64,000 nt of DNA from Synergistaceae bacterium. GTDB taxonomy: Bacteria > Synergistota > Synergistia > Synergistales > Aminobacteriaceae. The stretch is from the NCBI GenBank assembly GCA_017540085.1, contig JAFYBQ010000013.1, positions 27,675 to 91,674 on the forward strand, in the 5' to 3' direction. Every line of letters begins with the position of its first letter. The stretch's first letter is position 1. A model generated the notes under the pieces. That model had not been told where the DNA came from. It saw only the letters and a list, made by a program, of their open reading frames with translations, and made no database searches. Shown here piece by piece: positions 26,119 through 34,959 of the stretch. The position numbers and the translations under genes were made by a program.

Positions 26119-26155
26119 TCCCCCTTGCGGAAAACGTGAGGGGGGAAATTCTTTA
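26119..26155 (+). terminator. Terminator after speE
   Basis: CCCCCTTGCG pairs with CGTGAGGGGG; A-run before and T-rich run after. Confidence 0.75.
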
Positions 26156-26205
26156 GGAGCAATAGCTAGATGTCGATAAAGTGCAAATTCGTGTAAAATC
26201 ATGCT

Positions 26206-27435
26206 ATGAAAAATATATCCCGGCATAAAGCATATAAAGTCGAGCTGAAGCCGATAATCGAGCAAATACAAATCATCGAGCGGACTATAGGCGTATGCAG
26301 GTATGTCTATAATCTTTTCATAGGCGTAAACAGGGATAATTACCGTAACAGCACACAGGGATATATGTCCGGTTATGATTTCTCAAAATGGCTGAACAAC
26401 GATTACAGGAAGGCCAATTCTGATAAATTATGGATATGGGAAGTATCGTCCAAAGCTGTGAAGAAATCCATAATGAACGCAGATACAGCTTACAAGAAAT
26501 TCATGAAAGGCAATGCGGGATTTCCGAATTTCAAGCGCAGAAACGGACGGCAAGTGAGCATGTATTTACCGCGCAACAATCCCAAAGACATAATGACAGA
26601 ACGGCATCGGGCAAAAATTCCGACATTAGGCTGGGTGCGTATCAAAGAATATGGCTATATCCCGCGTCAGGGCAAAGCAATTAGTGTAACAATTACGAAA
26701 CGGGCAGGAAGATATTTTGCTTCATTCCTGTTTGAGACAAATACAGCAATCCCAGTAAGCCCAATGCAATCTGAAAGCATAGGAATTGACTTAGGCGTGA
26801 AAAGTTTTGCGGTAATCTCGGACGGCAGGAATTACCCGAATATCAATAAGTCCCCAAAGGCAAGGAAATTAATCAAGAGGCTGAAGCGTGAACAGCGAAA
26901 ATTTTCGCGCAAGATACAGAGATTATTACAACGAAAGGAGGAAACTGCGAGTAAAAAGTGTAAACGTTCAAACCTAGACAAGCAAAGGCTGAAAGTACAG
27001 CGGGCGTATATGAGACTAGCTAACAAACGTCATGACTATATAAACAAAACTGTACATGAGATAGTAAGCAGACGGCCTGAATATATCACGATAGAAGACT
27101 TGAACGTGTCGGGAATGCTGAAGAACCGCCATTTATCACGGGCAATAGCTGAATGTGAGTTTTATTACTTCCGCGCATTGCTTGAACGTAAGTGCCGTGA
27201 GTACGGAATAGAGCTGCGAATAGTAGACAGATTTTATGCAAGCAGTAAAACGTGTTCCCGATGTGGACATATCAAGAAGGATTTGAAGCTGTCAGACCGT
27301 GTATATGAGTGTACAGAATGCGGATTAGTGATTGACCGAGATTATAACGCCGCATTAAATTTGAGAAGCTGTAAGAAATATAATACCGCTGGCTGGGCGG
27401 GAATTAAAGCCTCTGGACTGTCGGACAAGCCTTAG
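26206..27435 (+). CDS. tnpB: IS200/IS605-family TnpB RNA-guided nuclease (orphan, no TnpA)
   Basis: 409 aa, full length. Domains: N-terminal OrfB helix-turn-helix (KAYKVELKPIIEQIQIIERT), WED/REC region, then the split RuvC. Catalytic residues are intact: Asp in IGIDLGVKSFAV, Glu in ITIEDLNVSGM and Asp in GLVIDRDYNAALN. The zinc finger is CSRCGHIKKD...CTECG. TnpB cuts DNA guided by an omega-RNA made from the 3' end of its own element. No tnpA is nearby, so this is an IS1341-like or domesticated unit. It lies between speE and a broken capsule gene. Confidence 0.93.
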   Translation: MKNISRHKAYKVELKPIIEQIQIIERTIGVCRYVYNLFIGVNRDNYRNSTQGYMSGYDFSKWLNNDYRKANSDKLWIWEVSSKAVKKSIMNADTAYKKFMKGNAGFPNFKRRNGRQVSMYLPRNNPKDIMTERHRAKIPTLGWVRIKEYGYIPRQGKAISVTITKRAGRYFASFLFETNTAIPVSPMQSESIGIDLGVKSFAVISDGRNYPNINKSPKARKLIKRLKREQRKFSRKIQRLLQRKEETASKKCKRSNLDKQRLKVQRAYMRLANKRHDYINKTVHEIVSRRPEYITIEDLNVSGMLKNRHLSRAIAECEFYYFRALLERKCREYGIELRIVDRFYASSKTCSRCGHIKKDLKLSDRVYECTECGLVIDRDYNAALNLRSCKKYNTAGWAGIKASGLSDKP

Positions 27436-27526
27436 TAGCATATGCGAAAAGGGACAGGATGAACGAGGAATAATCGAAAGAGTGTTAGCAACACAAAATT
27501 ACACTTTTTACGTAGCAGGTGAAATT
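27430..27526 (+). mobile_element. Putative right end / omega-RNA region of the TnpB element
   Basis: Directly after tnpB there is a perfect hairpin GTGTT-AGC-AACAC at 27482-27494 followed by AAAATTACAC. The left flank before tnpB has GTGTAAAAT at about 26193, a partial inverted match. IS605 elements carry subterminal hairpins and the guide-RNA 3' end here, but exact boundaries and target motif cannot be fixed by eye. Confidence 0.4.
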
Positions 27527-28415
27527 ATGAGCATAGCAAGCAACTTCAGGACGTTTCACGGGCTTCTCTCTGAGGGGAAATACGGCGCGTTGTCGTGGAA
27601 AATATTATCTAAAATTTTACCGGGAAGAAGCGCAAGGAACATGATATACTTCTCTCTCCGCAGAAAGTACAGCCCGCTAATATCCGCGCATAAATCAGCA
27701 GAATTACTCAGCCCGGGGGGAGGGGTATGACGGTAAGATTTAGCGTTTATGGCTTCAGGGAGAAGAGAACGCCCCGGAAGTCTGCAAAGCCTGCCTTAGG
27801 TCATTGCGTTACTGGCATTCCGACAAAAAGATTATCACACTCGACAAGAACAACATCTCAGATTACATTAACCTTCCCGGCTACATCATCGACAAGCACG
27901 AAAAAGGCATTATCTCTCACGCACATTACAGCGACATAATCAGAGCAGAGCTTCTCACACAGCACGGCGGGACATGGATTGACGCTACTGTTTACTGCAC
28001 AGGGCGGAAATTCGGGGACATTATGCGGCTTCCTCTTTTCGTGTACCAGACGAAAAGTTATTCCTGCGTTGCCTCAAGCTGGTTCATTGTCTCGGACGCT
28101 CATAACCCGATAATCACTCTCACGAGGGATTTATTGTTCCAGTACTGGAAGGATTATGACTACCTGATACATTATTTCCTGTTTCACATGTTCTTCAAGA
28201 TGGCGACAGAAGCATACCCGGACGAATGGAGCAAGGTTCCGTATTTCTCAAACCTTCCCCCGCACGAAATGCAGCACTCTATGTATGACGATTATTCTGA
28301 TGACAGGATGAAATATTTTGCGGGGATAAGCGACTTCCACAAGCTGACATATGTCAAGCCGGAAAAGCTGACTCCCTCGTCAATTCTTCAGCACGTCATA
28401 GACTCGTACAGGTGA
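27527..28415 (+). pseudogene. Capsular polysaccharide synthesis glycosyltransferase, frameshift plus nonsense
   Basis: The 5' part from ATG 27527 (AGGTGA upstream) encodes SNFRTFHGLLSEGKYGALSW and stops early at 27730 after a run of six G (27715-27720). Removing one G restores a frame reading ...DGKI, then TAG at 27741-27743 where relatives have Trp, then RLWLQGEENAPEVCKACL and onward through HAHYSDIIRAELLTQHGGTWID to the stop at 28415. The latter motif is the DXD-like GT32/capsular-synthesis signature. Two lesions in an otherwise well-preserved frame indicate recent inactivation, next to the TnpB insertion. Confidence 0.75.
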
Positions 28416-28432
28416 AAAAGAATCCCCCTTGC

Positions 28433-28455
28433 GTTTTTTCACAGGGGGGAAAATT
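28433..28455. terminator. Bidirectional terminator between capsule pseudogene and hisS
   Basis: CCCCCT pairs with AGGGGG across a short loop, with A- and T-rich runs on both sides serving the convergent genes. Confidence 0.6.
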
Positions 28456-29717
28456 TATGCCCTTTCCATGATATATTTCACAGTCTCATCAACAGAAATA
28501 TTCACCTGAGTCCCGTCAGCAAGATTCTTCACTGTAACCGCATTATTCGCCCTCTCGTCAGCACCGACAATACACGCAAACCTGCAAGCCCCCGCCGCTT
28601 TCATCTGAGACTTGAAGCCCCGCCCGGCAGTGTCGCACTCAGCAGAGACTCCCGCCTTCCTCAAATCGTATGTGAGAGCCTGTATCATTCCCCGCGACTC
28701 GTCATCCATCGCGATGCAGTACACAGCGACTCCGGGAAGCTCGCCGAATGAGCAGCCTTGCTCCTCCATTACCAGCGCAACACGGTCAAGCCCGCACGCG
28801 AATCCCACGCCCGGAATTTTCGCCTTCCCTCCGCCGACTGCCTGCGATAAATTGTCGTAACGTCCTCCCCCGGCTACGGCGTTCTGCGCTCCCAAGTCCC
28901 CGGATAATATCTCGTAGGCCGTTTTCGTGTAGTAGTCGAGTCCCCGCACTAGCCTTTTGTTGATTGTGTACGTGAAGCCGAGACGTTCGAGTCCTTCTTT
29001 GACCTGCGCAAAATGCTCGCGGCATTCATCACAGAGAGAGCCGAAAATGTCAGGGGCAGAGTCGGCGACATGGCCGCATGACTCGTTCTTGCAGTCGAGA
29101 ATCCGCAGGGGGTTGCGGTTCAGCCTGTCCCGGCATGTGTCGCAGAGGGAGTCAATATTGGCGGTGAAGTGTTCTATGAGCTTCTGACGGTAAACGGGGC
29201 GGCACTTTTCACAGCCAACGGAGTTAATGACGACTTCAAGATTCTTGAGTCCCAATCTCCTGAATAATTCTATGCTGAGGGATATTATTTCGACATCTGC
29301 CATTGCGCCGGAGACTCCGAGATATTCCGCGTCAATCTGGTAAAACTGTCTGTAGCGTCCTTTCTGCGGCCTCTCGTAGCGGAACATCGGCCCCCAGCTC
29401 CACAGCTTTGCCCCTGCTCCCCTCGCGCATAAATTATTCTCGACAGCAGAGCGCATTACCCCGGCTGTAGCTTCCGGCCTTAGTGTTATGCTCCGTCCGC
29501 CGCGGTCGGTGAACGTGTACATTTCTTTCTCTACGATGTCTGTAGTTTCTCCCACGCCCCGCGAAAATAATTCCGTATGCTCGAACACAGGCAGGTGAAT
29601 CTCGCTGAACCCGAAATCCCTCATCGTTTGCGACGCTGTATTGATTATGTATGACCACTTCCACGACTCTGCGGGAAGTATGTCGCGTGTTCCCCTAGGT
29701 GCTGTAATTTCCGGCAT
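28455..29717 (-). CDS. hisS: Histidyl-tRNA synthetase
   Basis: 420 aa, normal class II synthetase. Motif 1 begins near ETTDIVEKEMYTF, motif 2 is MFRYERPQKGRYRQFYQ, the histidine signature LVRGLDYYTKTAYEI is near residue 255 and motif 3 is VGFACGLDRVALVM. The C-terminal anticodon-binding domain follows (AVYCIAMDDES). A CX2C..CX2C set in the insertion (CEKCRP, CDTCRDR, CDECREH) probably binds zinc, as in some anaerobe HisRS. It is monocistronic, divergent from the pilus operon. Confidence 0.95.
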   Translation of the reverse strand: MPEITAPRGTRDILPAESWKWSYIINTASQTMRDFGFSEIHLPVFEHTELFSRGVGETTDIVEKEMYTFTDRGGRSITLRPEATAGVMRSAVENNLCARGAGAKLWSWGPMFRYERPQKGRYRQFYQIDAEYLGVSGAMADVEIISLSIELFRRLGLKNLEVVINSVGCEKCRPVYRQKLIEHFTANIDSLCDTCRDRLNRNPLRILDCKNESCGHVADSAPDIFGSLCDECREHFAQVKEGLERLGFTYTINKRLVRGLDYYTKTAYEILSGDLGAQNAVAGGGRYDNLSQAVGGGKAKIPGVGFACGLDRVALVMEEQGCSFGELPGVAVYCIAMDDESRGMIQALTYDLRKAGVSAECDTAGRGFKSQMKAAGACRFACIVGADERANNAVTVKNLADGTQVNISVDETVKYIMERA

Positions 29718-29800
29718 GATTAATCACTCCTCGTTTGTGTGTGCAGTAAAGTATAGCGCAGAGGCAAAATTACTCTCCCTGAAAAAAGTTTTTCCATGCT

Positions 29801-29808
29801 GGTATAAT
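29801..29808 (+). promoter_or_regulatory. Extended -10 for the type IV pilus operon
   Basis: TGGTATAAT, an extended -10, lies about 90 bases before the pilB start in the 178-base gap between hisS and pilB. A -35 match is weak. A GGGAGG ribosome site precedes the TTG start. Confidence 0.5.
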
Positions 29809-29895
29809 TTTCACGCTGGCTTTTGGGTGGGTACTTCGGAAAATAATCCCATAAATCAATCTCACTAATTATGAATCTCAAAGGGAGGTTTTAAT

Positions 29896-31578
29896 TTGCA
29901 GGATATATTCTTCACACAGCGGAAAAGGTTCGGTGAAATTCTCCGCGAGTACGATCTCGTGAGTCAGGACTCCCTAGACAAAGCATTAATGCTTCAGAAA
30001 TCTTCCGACAAGCGACTGGGCGAAATACTCGTGTCTCTCGGAGCTTTGACCCCGACTCAGGTGGCCGAGACTCTCGCCGTTCAGCTTGAGCTTCAGTTCA
30101 TACAGCTTGACCGCTATCAGCCCGAAGACGAAGCCATCAAGATGATTCCCCGCAACGTAGCAGAAAGACTCCAGCTCATTCCCCTAAAACTTGATGACGA
30201 TGATACCCTTCTTGTTACCATGTCTGACCCCCTCGACCTTCCCGCGCAGGACGAAATAAAGCTCCTCACAGGCCATGACCTGAGAATAGCCACATCCGGC
30301 GGAGATGACATTTCCCGAAACCTGTCGAGAATGTACGACTTCACCGCAAACGTTCAGGGGGCAATGACTGACACATTCGATGCCGGAGACGTATACACCC
30401 CGCTTGCCGCCACGACAACGACAATGAACCCGGACGACGCTCCCCTTGTCGAACTCGTGAACAGTGCCATTCAGCAGGCAGTGAGGGAGAACGCCTCAGA
30501 TATTCATTTCGAGGCTTACGAGCAGATGAGCCGCATAAGATTCCGCGTTGACGGCCAGCTCTATATACATAACCAGTACCCCGCTGTAGTTCAGCCCGCT
30601 GTCATATCACGACTCAAGATCATGGCCGGGATGGACATCGCAGAAAAACGAAAGCCGCAGGACGGCAGAATACTCACGATTATTGACGGGCGGCACATAG
30701 ATTTGCGCGTAAGCTCACTTCCCACAATGAGCGGTGAGAAAGTCGTCCTCCGTATTCTTGACAGGGATCATTCATTCGTTGAGCTTGAACGACTCGGACT
30801 CGATGATGACGACATGGAGCATATCAAGAAATTCTGCGAGACTCCATGGGGCATGATGCTTGCCACAGGCCCGACAGGCTCCGGGAAGTCAACTACCCTT
30901 TATTCCATGCTCAGGCAGATAAGCCATCCCGACATCAACATCATCACCGTAGAAGACCCCGTAGAGTTCTACATTCCCGGAATAAATCAGGTCAACGTAA
31001 ACGAGAAAGCCGGACTCACTTTCGACTCTGCTCTGCGCTCAATCCTGCGTCAAGACCCCGACAAAATCATGATAGGAGAGATTCGCGACACACCTACAGC
31101 GCAGATTGCTATACGCTCGGCACTGACGGGACATTTCGTGCTGTCGTCCCTTCACACTAATGACGCTCCGAGCGCGGCGGTTCGTATGATTGACATGGGA
31201 GTCGCTCCCTTCCTGCTTGCGGCTTCTTTGACCGGGGTAATTGCACAGCGTCTTGTGCGGTGCCTCTGCCCTAACTGCAAGGAAGAGTACGAAATTGACG
31301 AGGTAATGTGCGACAGGCTCAAAATCCCTCACGGAACTACGGCATTCAAGCCGGTGGGATGCCCTAACTGCCGGCACGGTTACAGGGGCAGGCGCGGAAT
31401 ATATGAGATTCTCGTGCTGAATGACCATCTGCGCGAAATGATAATCAAAGGCGCGGACGCTATGGAGCTTAGGAGCGCGGCAATAGAGGACGGCATGAAG
31501 ACACTGCGACAGGCCGGAATTAATGCGGCGATTGCGGGATATACATCACTGGAGGAGATATTAAGTGCCACAATTTGA
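29896..31578 (+). CDS. pilB: Type IV pilus assembly ATPase PilB (GspE family)
   Basis: 560 aa from TTG 29896 with GGGAGG upstream. Residues 1-150 are the T2SSE N-terminal domain; the ATPase core has Walker A ATGPTGSGKSTTLY, the Asp box VEDPVEFY, and Walker B IMIGEIRDTPTAQIAI. The zinc tetracysteine is CPNC twice (CLCPNCKEEY and GCPNCRHGY), characteristic of GspE/PilB. It powers pilus extension at the inner membrane. pilT starts inside its last codons. Confidence 0.94.
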   Translation: MQDIFFTQRKRFGEILREYDLVSQDSLDKALMLQKSSDKRLGEILVSLGALTPTQVAETLAVQLELQFIQLDRYQPEDEAIKMIPRNVAERLQLIPLKLDDDDTLLVTMSDPLDLPAQDEIKLLTGHDLRIATSGGDDISRNLSRMYDFTANVQGAMTDTFDAGDVYTPLAATTTTMNPDDAPLVELVNSAIQQAVRENASDIHFEAYEQMSRIRFRVDGQLYIHNQYPAVVQPAVISRLKIMAGMDIAEKRKPQDGRILTIIDGRHIDLRVSSLPTMSGEKVVLRILDRDHSFVELERLGLDDDDMEHIKKFCETPWGMMLATGPTGSGKSTTLYSMLRQISHPDINIITVEDPVEFYIPGINQVNVNEKAGLTFDSALRSILRQDPDKIMIGEIRDTPTAQIAIRSALTGHFVLSSLHTNDAPSAAVRMIDMGVAPFLLAASLTGVIAQRLVRCLCPNCKEEYEIDEVMCDRLKIPHGTTAFKPVGCPNCRHGYRGRRGIYEILVLNDHLREMIIKGADAMELRSAAIEDGMKTLRQAGINAAIAGYTSLEEILSATI

Positions 31579-32644
31579 CAACCCAGCATTAGAGGAATTA
31601 ATCAGGCTTGCGATAAAGGACGGGGCAAGCGACATTCATTTAAGCTCAGGCTGTTTCCCTGCGCTGAGGATTCACGGAGAACTGAACTACATAGAGTCGT
31701 CAGAAATTTTCACGCGGGAAGCACTCGAAAAGTTTATCAGCGAGATTCTCACGGACGCACAGCTTGAACGCTTCACTAGGACGGGCGATCTTGATTTCGC
31801 GTTCGTGTATGAGACTCAGCGTTTCAGGGGCAGTGCGTACAGGGAAATGAACGGAGTCTCACTGACATTCAGACTTGTGCCGACAGAGATTCGGACTCTC
31901 GATGAGCTTGGACTCCCTCCGATTCTCAAAACGATGTCCCAGAAGCACCGCGGACTTTTCCTCGCCACAGGCCCGACAGGACACGGCAAAAGCTCAACCC
32001 TTGCGGCCATAATCAGCGAGATAAATCACAACCGCAAAGCCCATATCGTAACCATAGAAGACCCGATAGAGTACGTACATACCCCGGCGATGTCAGTCAT
32101 ACATCAGCGCGAAATCGGCCATGACACCGAGAATTTCGCCTCCGGGATTCGGCATGTTCTGAGGCAGGACCCGGATGTTATCATGATCGGAGAAATGAGA
32201 GACCTTGAGACTATCGGCGCGGCTGTTACGGCGGCTGAAACGGGGCATCTTGTTTTCGGGACACTCCATACTCAGGACGCTTCACAGTCGATAGAAAGAA
32301 TCGTTGACGTTTTCCCCCCTCACCAGCAGAATCAAATCAGGCTTCAGCTTGCGTATACCCTGCTGGGAATCTGCTCGCAGCAGCTTATTCCCCGCGATGA
32401 CATAAAGGGCAGAGTTTGCGCTACTGAAATAATGATTACGACTCCGGCGATAAGGGCAAGCATACGCGAGGGGAAAATCAGCAGTATACGAAATGCCATG
32501 CTCACGGGGATGAGTTTCGGAATGCACACGATGGAGCAGGATTTAGTGAGATGGATAAAATCCGGGAAGATTTCACGGTCAACAGGAAAAAGCTACGCAT
32601 ATGACCAGGGCGAAATTGATCGGGTATTATCGGCAGGGATTTAG
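31565..32644 (+). CDS. pilT: Twitching motility retraction ATPase PilT
   Basis: 359 aa from GTG 31565, overlapping pilB by 14 bases. Walker A is GPTGHGKSSTLAAI (His replaces the usual Ser), Asp box IEDPIEYVH, Walker B VIMIGEMRDLETIGAAV, His box HLVFGTLHTQDASQSIERI. The C-terminal LITTPAIR-type region (EIMITTPAIRASIREGK) is typical of PilT. It depolymerises the pilus for twitching and DNA uptake. Confidence 0.94.
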   Translation: MPQFDNPALEELIRLAIKDGASDIHLSSGCFPALRIHGELNYIESSEIFTREALEKFISEILTDAQLERFTRTGDLDFAFVYETQRFRGSAYREMNGVSLTFRLVPTEIRTLDELGLPPILKTMSQKHRGLFLATGPTGHGKSSTLAAIISEINHNRKAHIVTIEDPIEYVHTPAMSVIHQREIGHDTENFASGIRHVLRQDPDVIMIGEMRDLETIGAAVTAAETGHLVFGTLHTQDASQSIERIVDVFPPHQQNQIRLQLAYTLLGICSQQLIPRDDIKGRVCATEIMITTPAIRASIREGKISSIRNAMLTGMSFGMHTMEQDLVRWIKSGKISRSTGKSYAYDQGEIDRVLSAGI

Positions 32645-32661
32645 GGCGGGGGTGATACGGG

Positions 32662-33942
32662 ATGAAGTTCAAGTACCGGGCGAGGGCTTCAAGCGGCGAA
32701 ATGGTAGAAGGCACTGTTGAGGCGGACGACCAGAAAAGCGCACTCAGCCAGCTACGCGGGGAAGGGATGATTGTCATCAACCTTAACGCGCAGGGCGGAG
32801 GCTCTTCACAGTCTCAGACATTACAGGCACCGAAAACGCAGAAGAGTTCCGGCGGAATGTCCCTGAAGGCATTAATGAACATCGACATAGGCGCGATTCT
32901 CTCCGGCGGAAAAGTCCCCCTCAAAGTGTTAATGGTATTCTTCCGGCAGCTTGCCACAATGGAAATGGCCGGACTCAGCCTCGCGACATCAATAGACGTT
33001 ATAGCGGGCGGGGAAAAGAATCTGACACTCCGAAACGCCCTGCAGAACATCAAGAACAGGTTAGACAGAGGAATGCCCCTGAGTCAGGCAATGAGTCAGG
33101 AAAGAGCCTTCAGCACACTGATAATATCGCTGATTCAGGCGGGCGAGGAAGGCGGACTCTTAGGTCAGGCACTTGAGCAGTCAGCAACATTGCTTGAGAA
33201 ACAGGAACAATTACGCAGCAAAATACGCAGTGCGATGTTCTATCCGTCATTCGTAATGATATTCGCCGTGGGCATATTGATACTGTTCTTTATGTTCCTC
33301 GTACCTAAGTTTCAGGAGACATTCGCCGCGCTGAACATAGAGCTTCCGCAGATAACTCTGGTAATGTTCGGCATAGGCGAATGGTTTTCTCACAACTGGT
33401 ACATAGTCGCAGGCGTTTTTGTTGCGATAATAGGCGGGCTTATTTTCCTGTCGACAAACAAAGCCACAAAGCCAACGATGGACAGAATAAAGCTGAAGAT
33501 TCCCGTCATGAAGGATCTTGTCATGAAGGCGGCAATGGCACGCTCAAGCCGGACTCTTTCGGCACTGACCAGCGCGGGAGTTCCAATCGTGAGAGGACTC
33601 GAAATGGCAGAAGGCACAGCGGGCAACAAGGCAGTTGAGGATGGCTACAATTCACTGCGGCAGGGGGTAATCAGGGGAATATCATTAGGAGACGCGGCGA
33701 GGCAGGCAAAAATATTCCCGGTGTTAGTTTCGCAGATGATGAGAATCGGCGAGGAGACCGGGCATCTTGACAACATGCTAGAGCGAGTCGCGACATGGTA
33801 CGACCAAGAATTAGACGAACAAGTGAAGGCTACAGTGTCATTGCTTGAGCCTATGCTGATTGTGTTTGTCGGGGGAATAATCGCGATAATAGCGATCTCG
33901 ATATTTGCGCCTGTAACGTCAGCAATAGTACAGCTGTCATAA
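32662..33942 (+). CDS. pilC: Type IV pilus inner-membrane platform protein PilC
   Basis: 426 aa GspF-family protein with two repeated T2SSF domains (about 95-220 and 300-420). Conserved lines: FFRQLATMEMAGLSLATSIDVI and RTLSALTSAGVPIVRGLEMAEG. Three long hydrophobic helices lie near residues 195-215, 245-262 and 395-420. It links the ATPases to pilin assembly. It follows pilT after 17 bases and precedes the pilin. Confidence 0.94.
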   Translation: MKFKYRARASSGEMVEGTVEADDQKSALSQLRGEGMIVINLNAQGGGSSQSQTLQAPKTQKSSGGMSLKALMNIDIGAILSGGKVPLKVLMVFFRQLATMEMAGLSLATSIDVIAGGEKNLTLRNALQNIKNRLDRGMPLSQAMSQERAFSTLIISLIQAGEEGGLLGQALEQSATLLEKQEQLRSKIRSAMFYPSFVMIFAVGILILFFMFLVPKFQETFAALNIELPQITLVMFGIGEWFSHNWYIVAGVFVAIIGGLIFLSTNKATKPTMDRIKLKIPVMKDLVMKAAMARSSRTLSALTSAGVPIVRGLEMAEGTAGNKAVEDGYNSLRQGVIRGISLGDAARQAKIFPVLVSQMMRIGEETGHLDNMLERVATWYDQELDEQVKATVSLLEPMLIVFVGGIIAIIAISIFAPVTSAIVQLS

Positions 33943-33963
33943 AAATTCATAGAGGTGATAATC

Positions 33964-34455
33964 ATGAAGAATCACAAAGGCTTCTCGCTCGTGGAATTGA
34001 TAATAGTGATAGTGGTAATCGGCATATTGTCATCCATGTTCATGCTGTCAAGCTCTGAGTCACTCTCAAACGCAAGCGCAAACAACATCATAACGAACCT
34101 GCGTAATTTCTCGATGGCGGCCATGGCATATTACACCGACAACATTGACACATTCGGCAAAACTCCGAACAAGACAATTTCCCTGAGCGATGTTACGCCG
34201 TACATGCACAACGAAGGCAATGTACCCGACAAGGACAACTACATAGTTAAGAACAGCTCCGGGACATGGTGGGCCGGGTATAGTGTCGCAGGAATAGCGG
34301 ACGGCCCGAAAGTCCGCGGCAAACTTCAAGCCCACGCTGAAGAGTACGGACTCAGAGGAAGCGGCAACGACACTCCCCCCGCAAAGGGCGTAACAGCATA
34401 CTACAAGAGTACCGACAAATACGTGTGGATTCAGATACGGTCAAGCAGAAATTAA
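33964..34455 (+). CDS. Type IV prepilin-like major or minor pilin
   Basis: 163 aa from ATG 33964 (GAGGTG upstream; a GTG at 33955 is less likely). The class III leader is MKNHKG followed by FSLVELIIVIVVIGILSSM, with the prepilin peptidase site after Gly6 and Glu at +5. The remainder is a small globular domain without an obvious C-terminal disulfide pair. It is the last gene of the pil operon and probably the structural pilin. No pilD, pilM-Q or secretin gene is present in this window. Confidence 0.85.
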   Translation: MKNHKGFSLVELIIVIVVIGILSSMFMLSSSESLSNASANNIITNLRNFSMAAMAYYTDNIDTFGKTPNKTISLSDVTPYMHNEGNVPDKDNYIVKNSSGTWWAGYSVAGIADGPKVRGKLQAHAEEYGLRGSGNDTPPAKGVTAYYKSTDKYVWIQIRSSRN

Positions 34456-34475
34456 CGCTTTCAGGGAAACGGAAT

Positions 34476-34506
34476 GCCCTCGGAGAAATTTCCGGGGGCG
34501 TTTTTT
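34476..34506 (+). terminator. Terminator after the pil operon
   Basis: 9-bp stem GCCCTCGGA/TCCGGGGGC, loop GAAATT, then GTTTTTTG. Confidence 0.9.
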
Positions 34507-34522
34507 GTGCCGGGTGTTAAAG

Positions 34523-34528
34523 TATAAT
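34523..34528 (+). promoter_or_regulatory. -10 box of the hicAB remnant
   Basis: TATAAT 24 bases upstream of the hicA-like ATG, just after the pil terminator. Confidence 0.45.
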
Positions 34529-34551
34529 TAGCCCGGAAGGAGTGAAGACAC

Positions 34552-34671
34552 ATGAGGGAACGCGGAGGCTTCAAAGCGTACAAAGGTGGCGCGGAAATAT
34601 GGAGGCATTCGGGGAAAGACATACCGCCGGGGACTTTGCGTAAAATATTCAGGGAGGCAGGAATAAAATGA
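34552..34671 (+). CDS. HicA-like mRNA interferase, N-terminally shortened
   Basis: 39 aa, too short for a functional HicA (usually 60 to 80). The kept part EIWRHSGKDIPPGTLRKIF followed by REAGIK matches the HicA C-terminal half (HPGKDIKPGTLRSILKQAGL-like). The N-terminal strand-helix and the catalytic Gly-Ser-His region are missing; only MRERGGFKAYKGGA precedes the kept part. AAGGAG sits nine bases before the ATG. Its stop overlaps the hicB start (ATGA). Probably a degenerate toxin that no longer cleaves mRNA. Confidence 0.6.
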   Translation: MRERGGFKAYKGGAEIWRHSGKDIPPGTLRKIFREAGIK

Positions 34672-34945
34672 AATACGAATATCCGGCAGTAATAAGTTAT
34701 GATTTCAACGATAAAATATACTACGTTGATTTTCCCGGCATGAGCAACTGTTTCACGGACGGAGAGACTCTGCGCGAGGCTCTCGATAACGCCGAAGTGT
34801 ATTGAACCTTATGCTTCTTAACGCGGAAAAACGCGGGCTTGATATTCCTGAAGCCGCAAAAATTGAGGATATACAGCTCAGAGCCGGAGAAATTATAGCT
34901 ATGGTGAAAGCAGACACGGAATTATATTCCCAAATAGCAGTGTAA
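34668..34945 (+). pseudogene. HicB-like antitoxin, frameshifted
   Basis: The first 46 codons read the HicB partial RNase H-like fold (YPAVISYDFNDKIYYVDFPG, CFTDGETLREALDNAE) and stop at TGA 34803-34805. A one-base shift just before the stop restores VLNLMLLNAEKRGLDIPEAA and continues to a TAA at 34943-34945, which is the normal HicB continuation. With the shortened hicA upstream, the whole module is decaying. Confidence 0.65.
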
Positions 34946-34959
34946 AAGGACGTGGAAAA

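Noticed and set aside
27741..27743. Possible TAG recoding (pyrrolysine-like) in the capsule gene and in the small gene at 17.2 kb
   Set aside because: TAG is the normal stop of several neighbouring genes (cvpA, pilT, CDF, rpmG, rplK) and the capsule gene also has a frameshift, so pseudogenes are simpler.
29718..29895. Possible T-box or other riboswitch upstream of hisS or the pil operon
   Set aside because: No T-box motif or stable conserved structure was visible; only a promoter-like extended -10 was supported.
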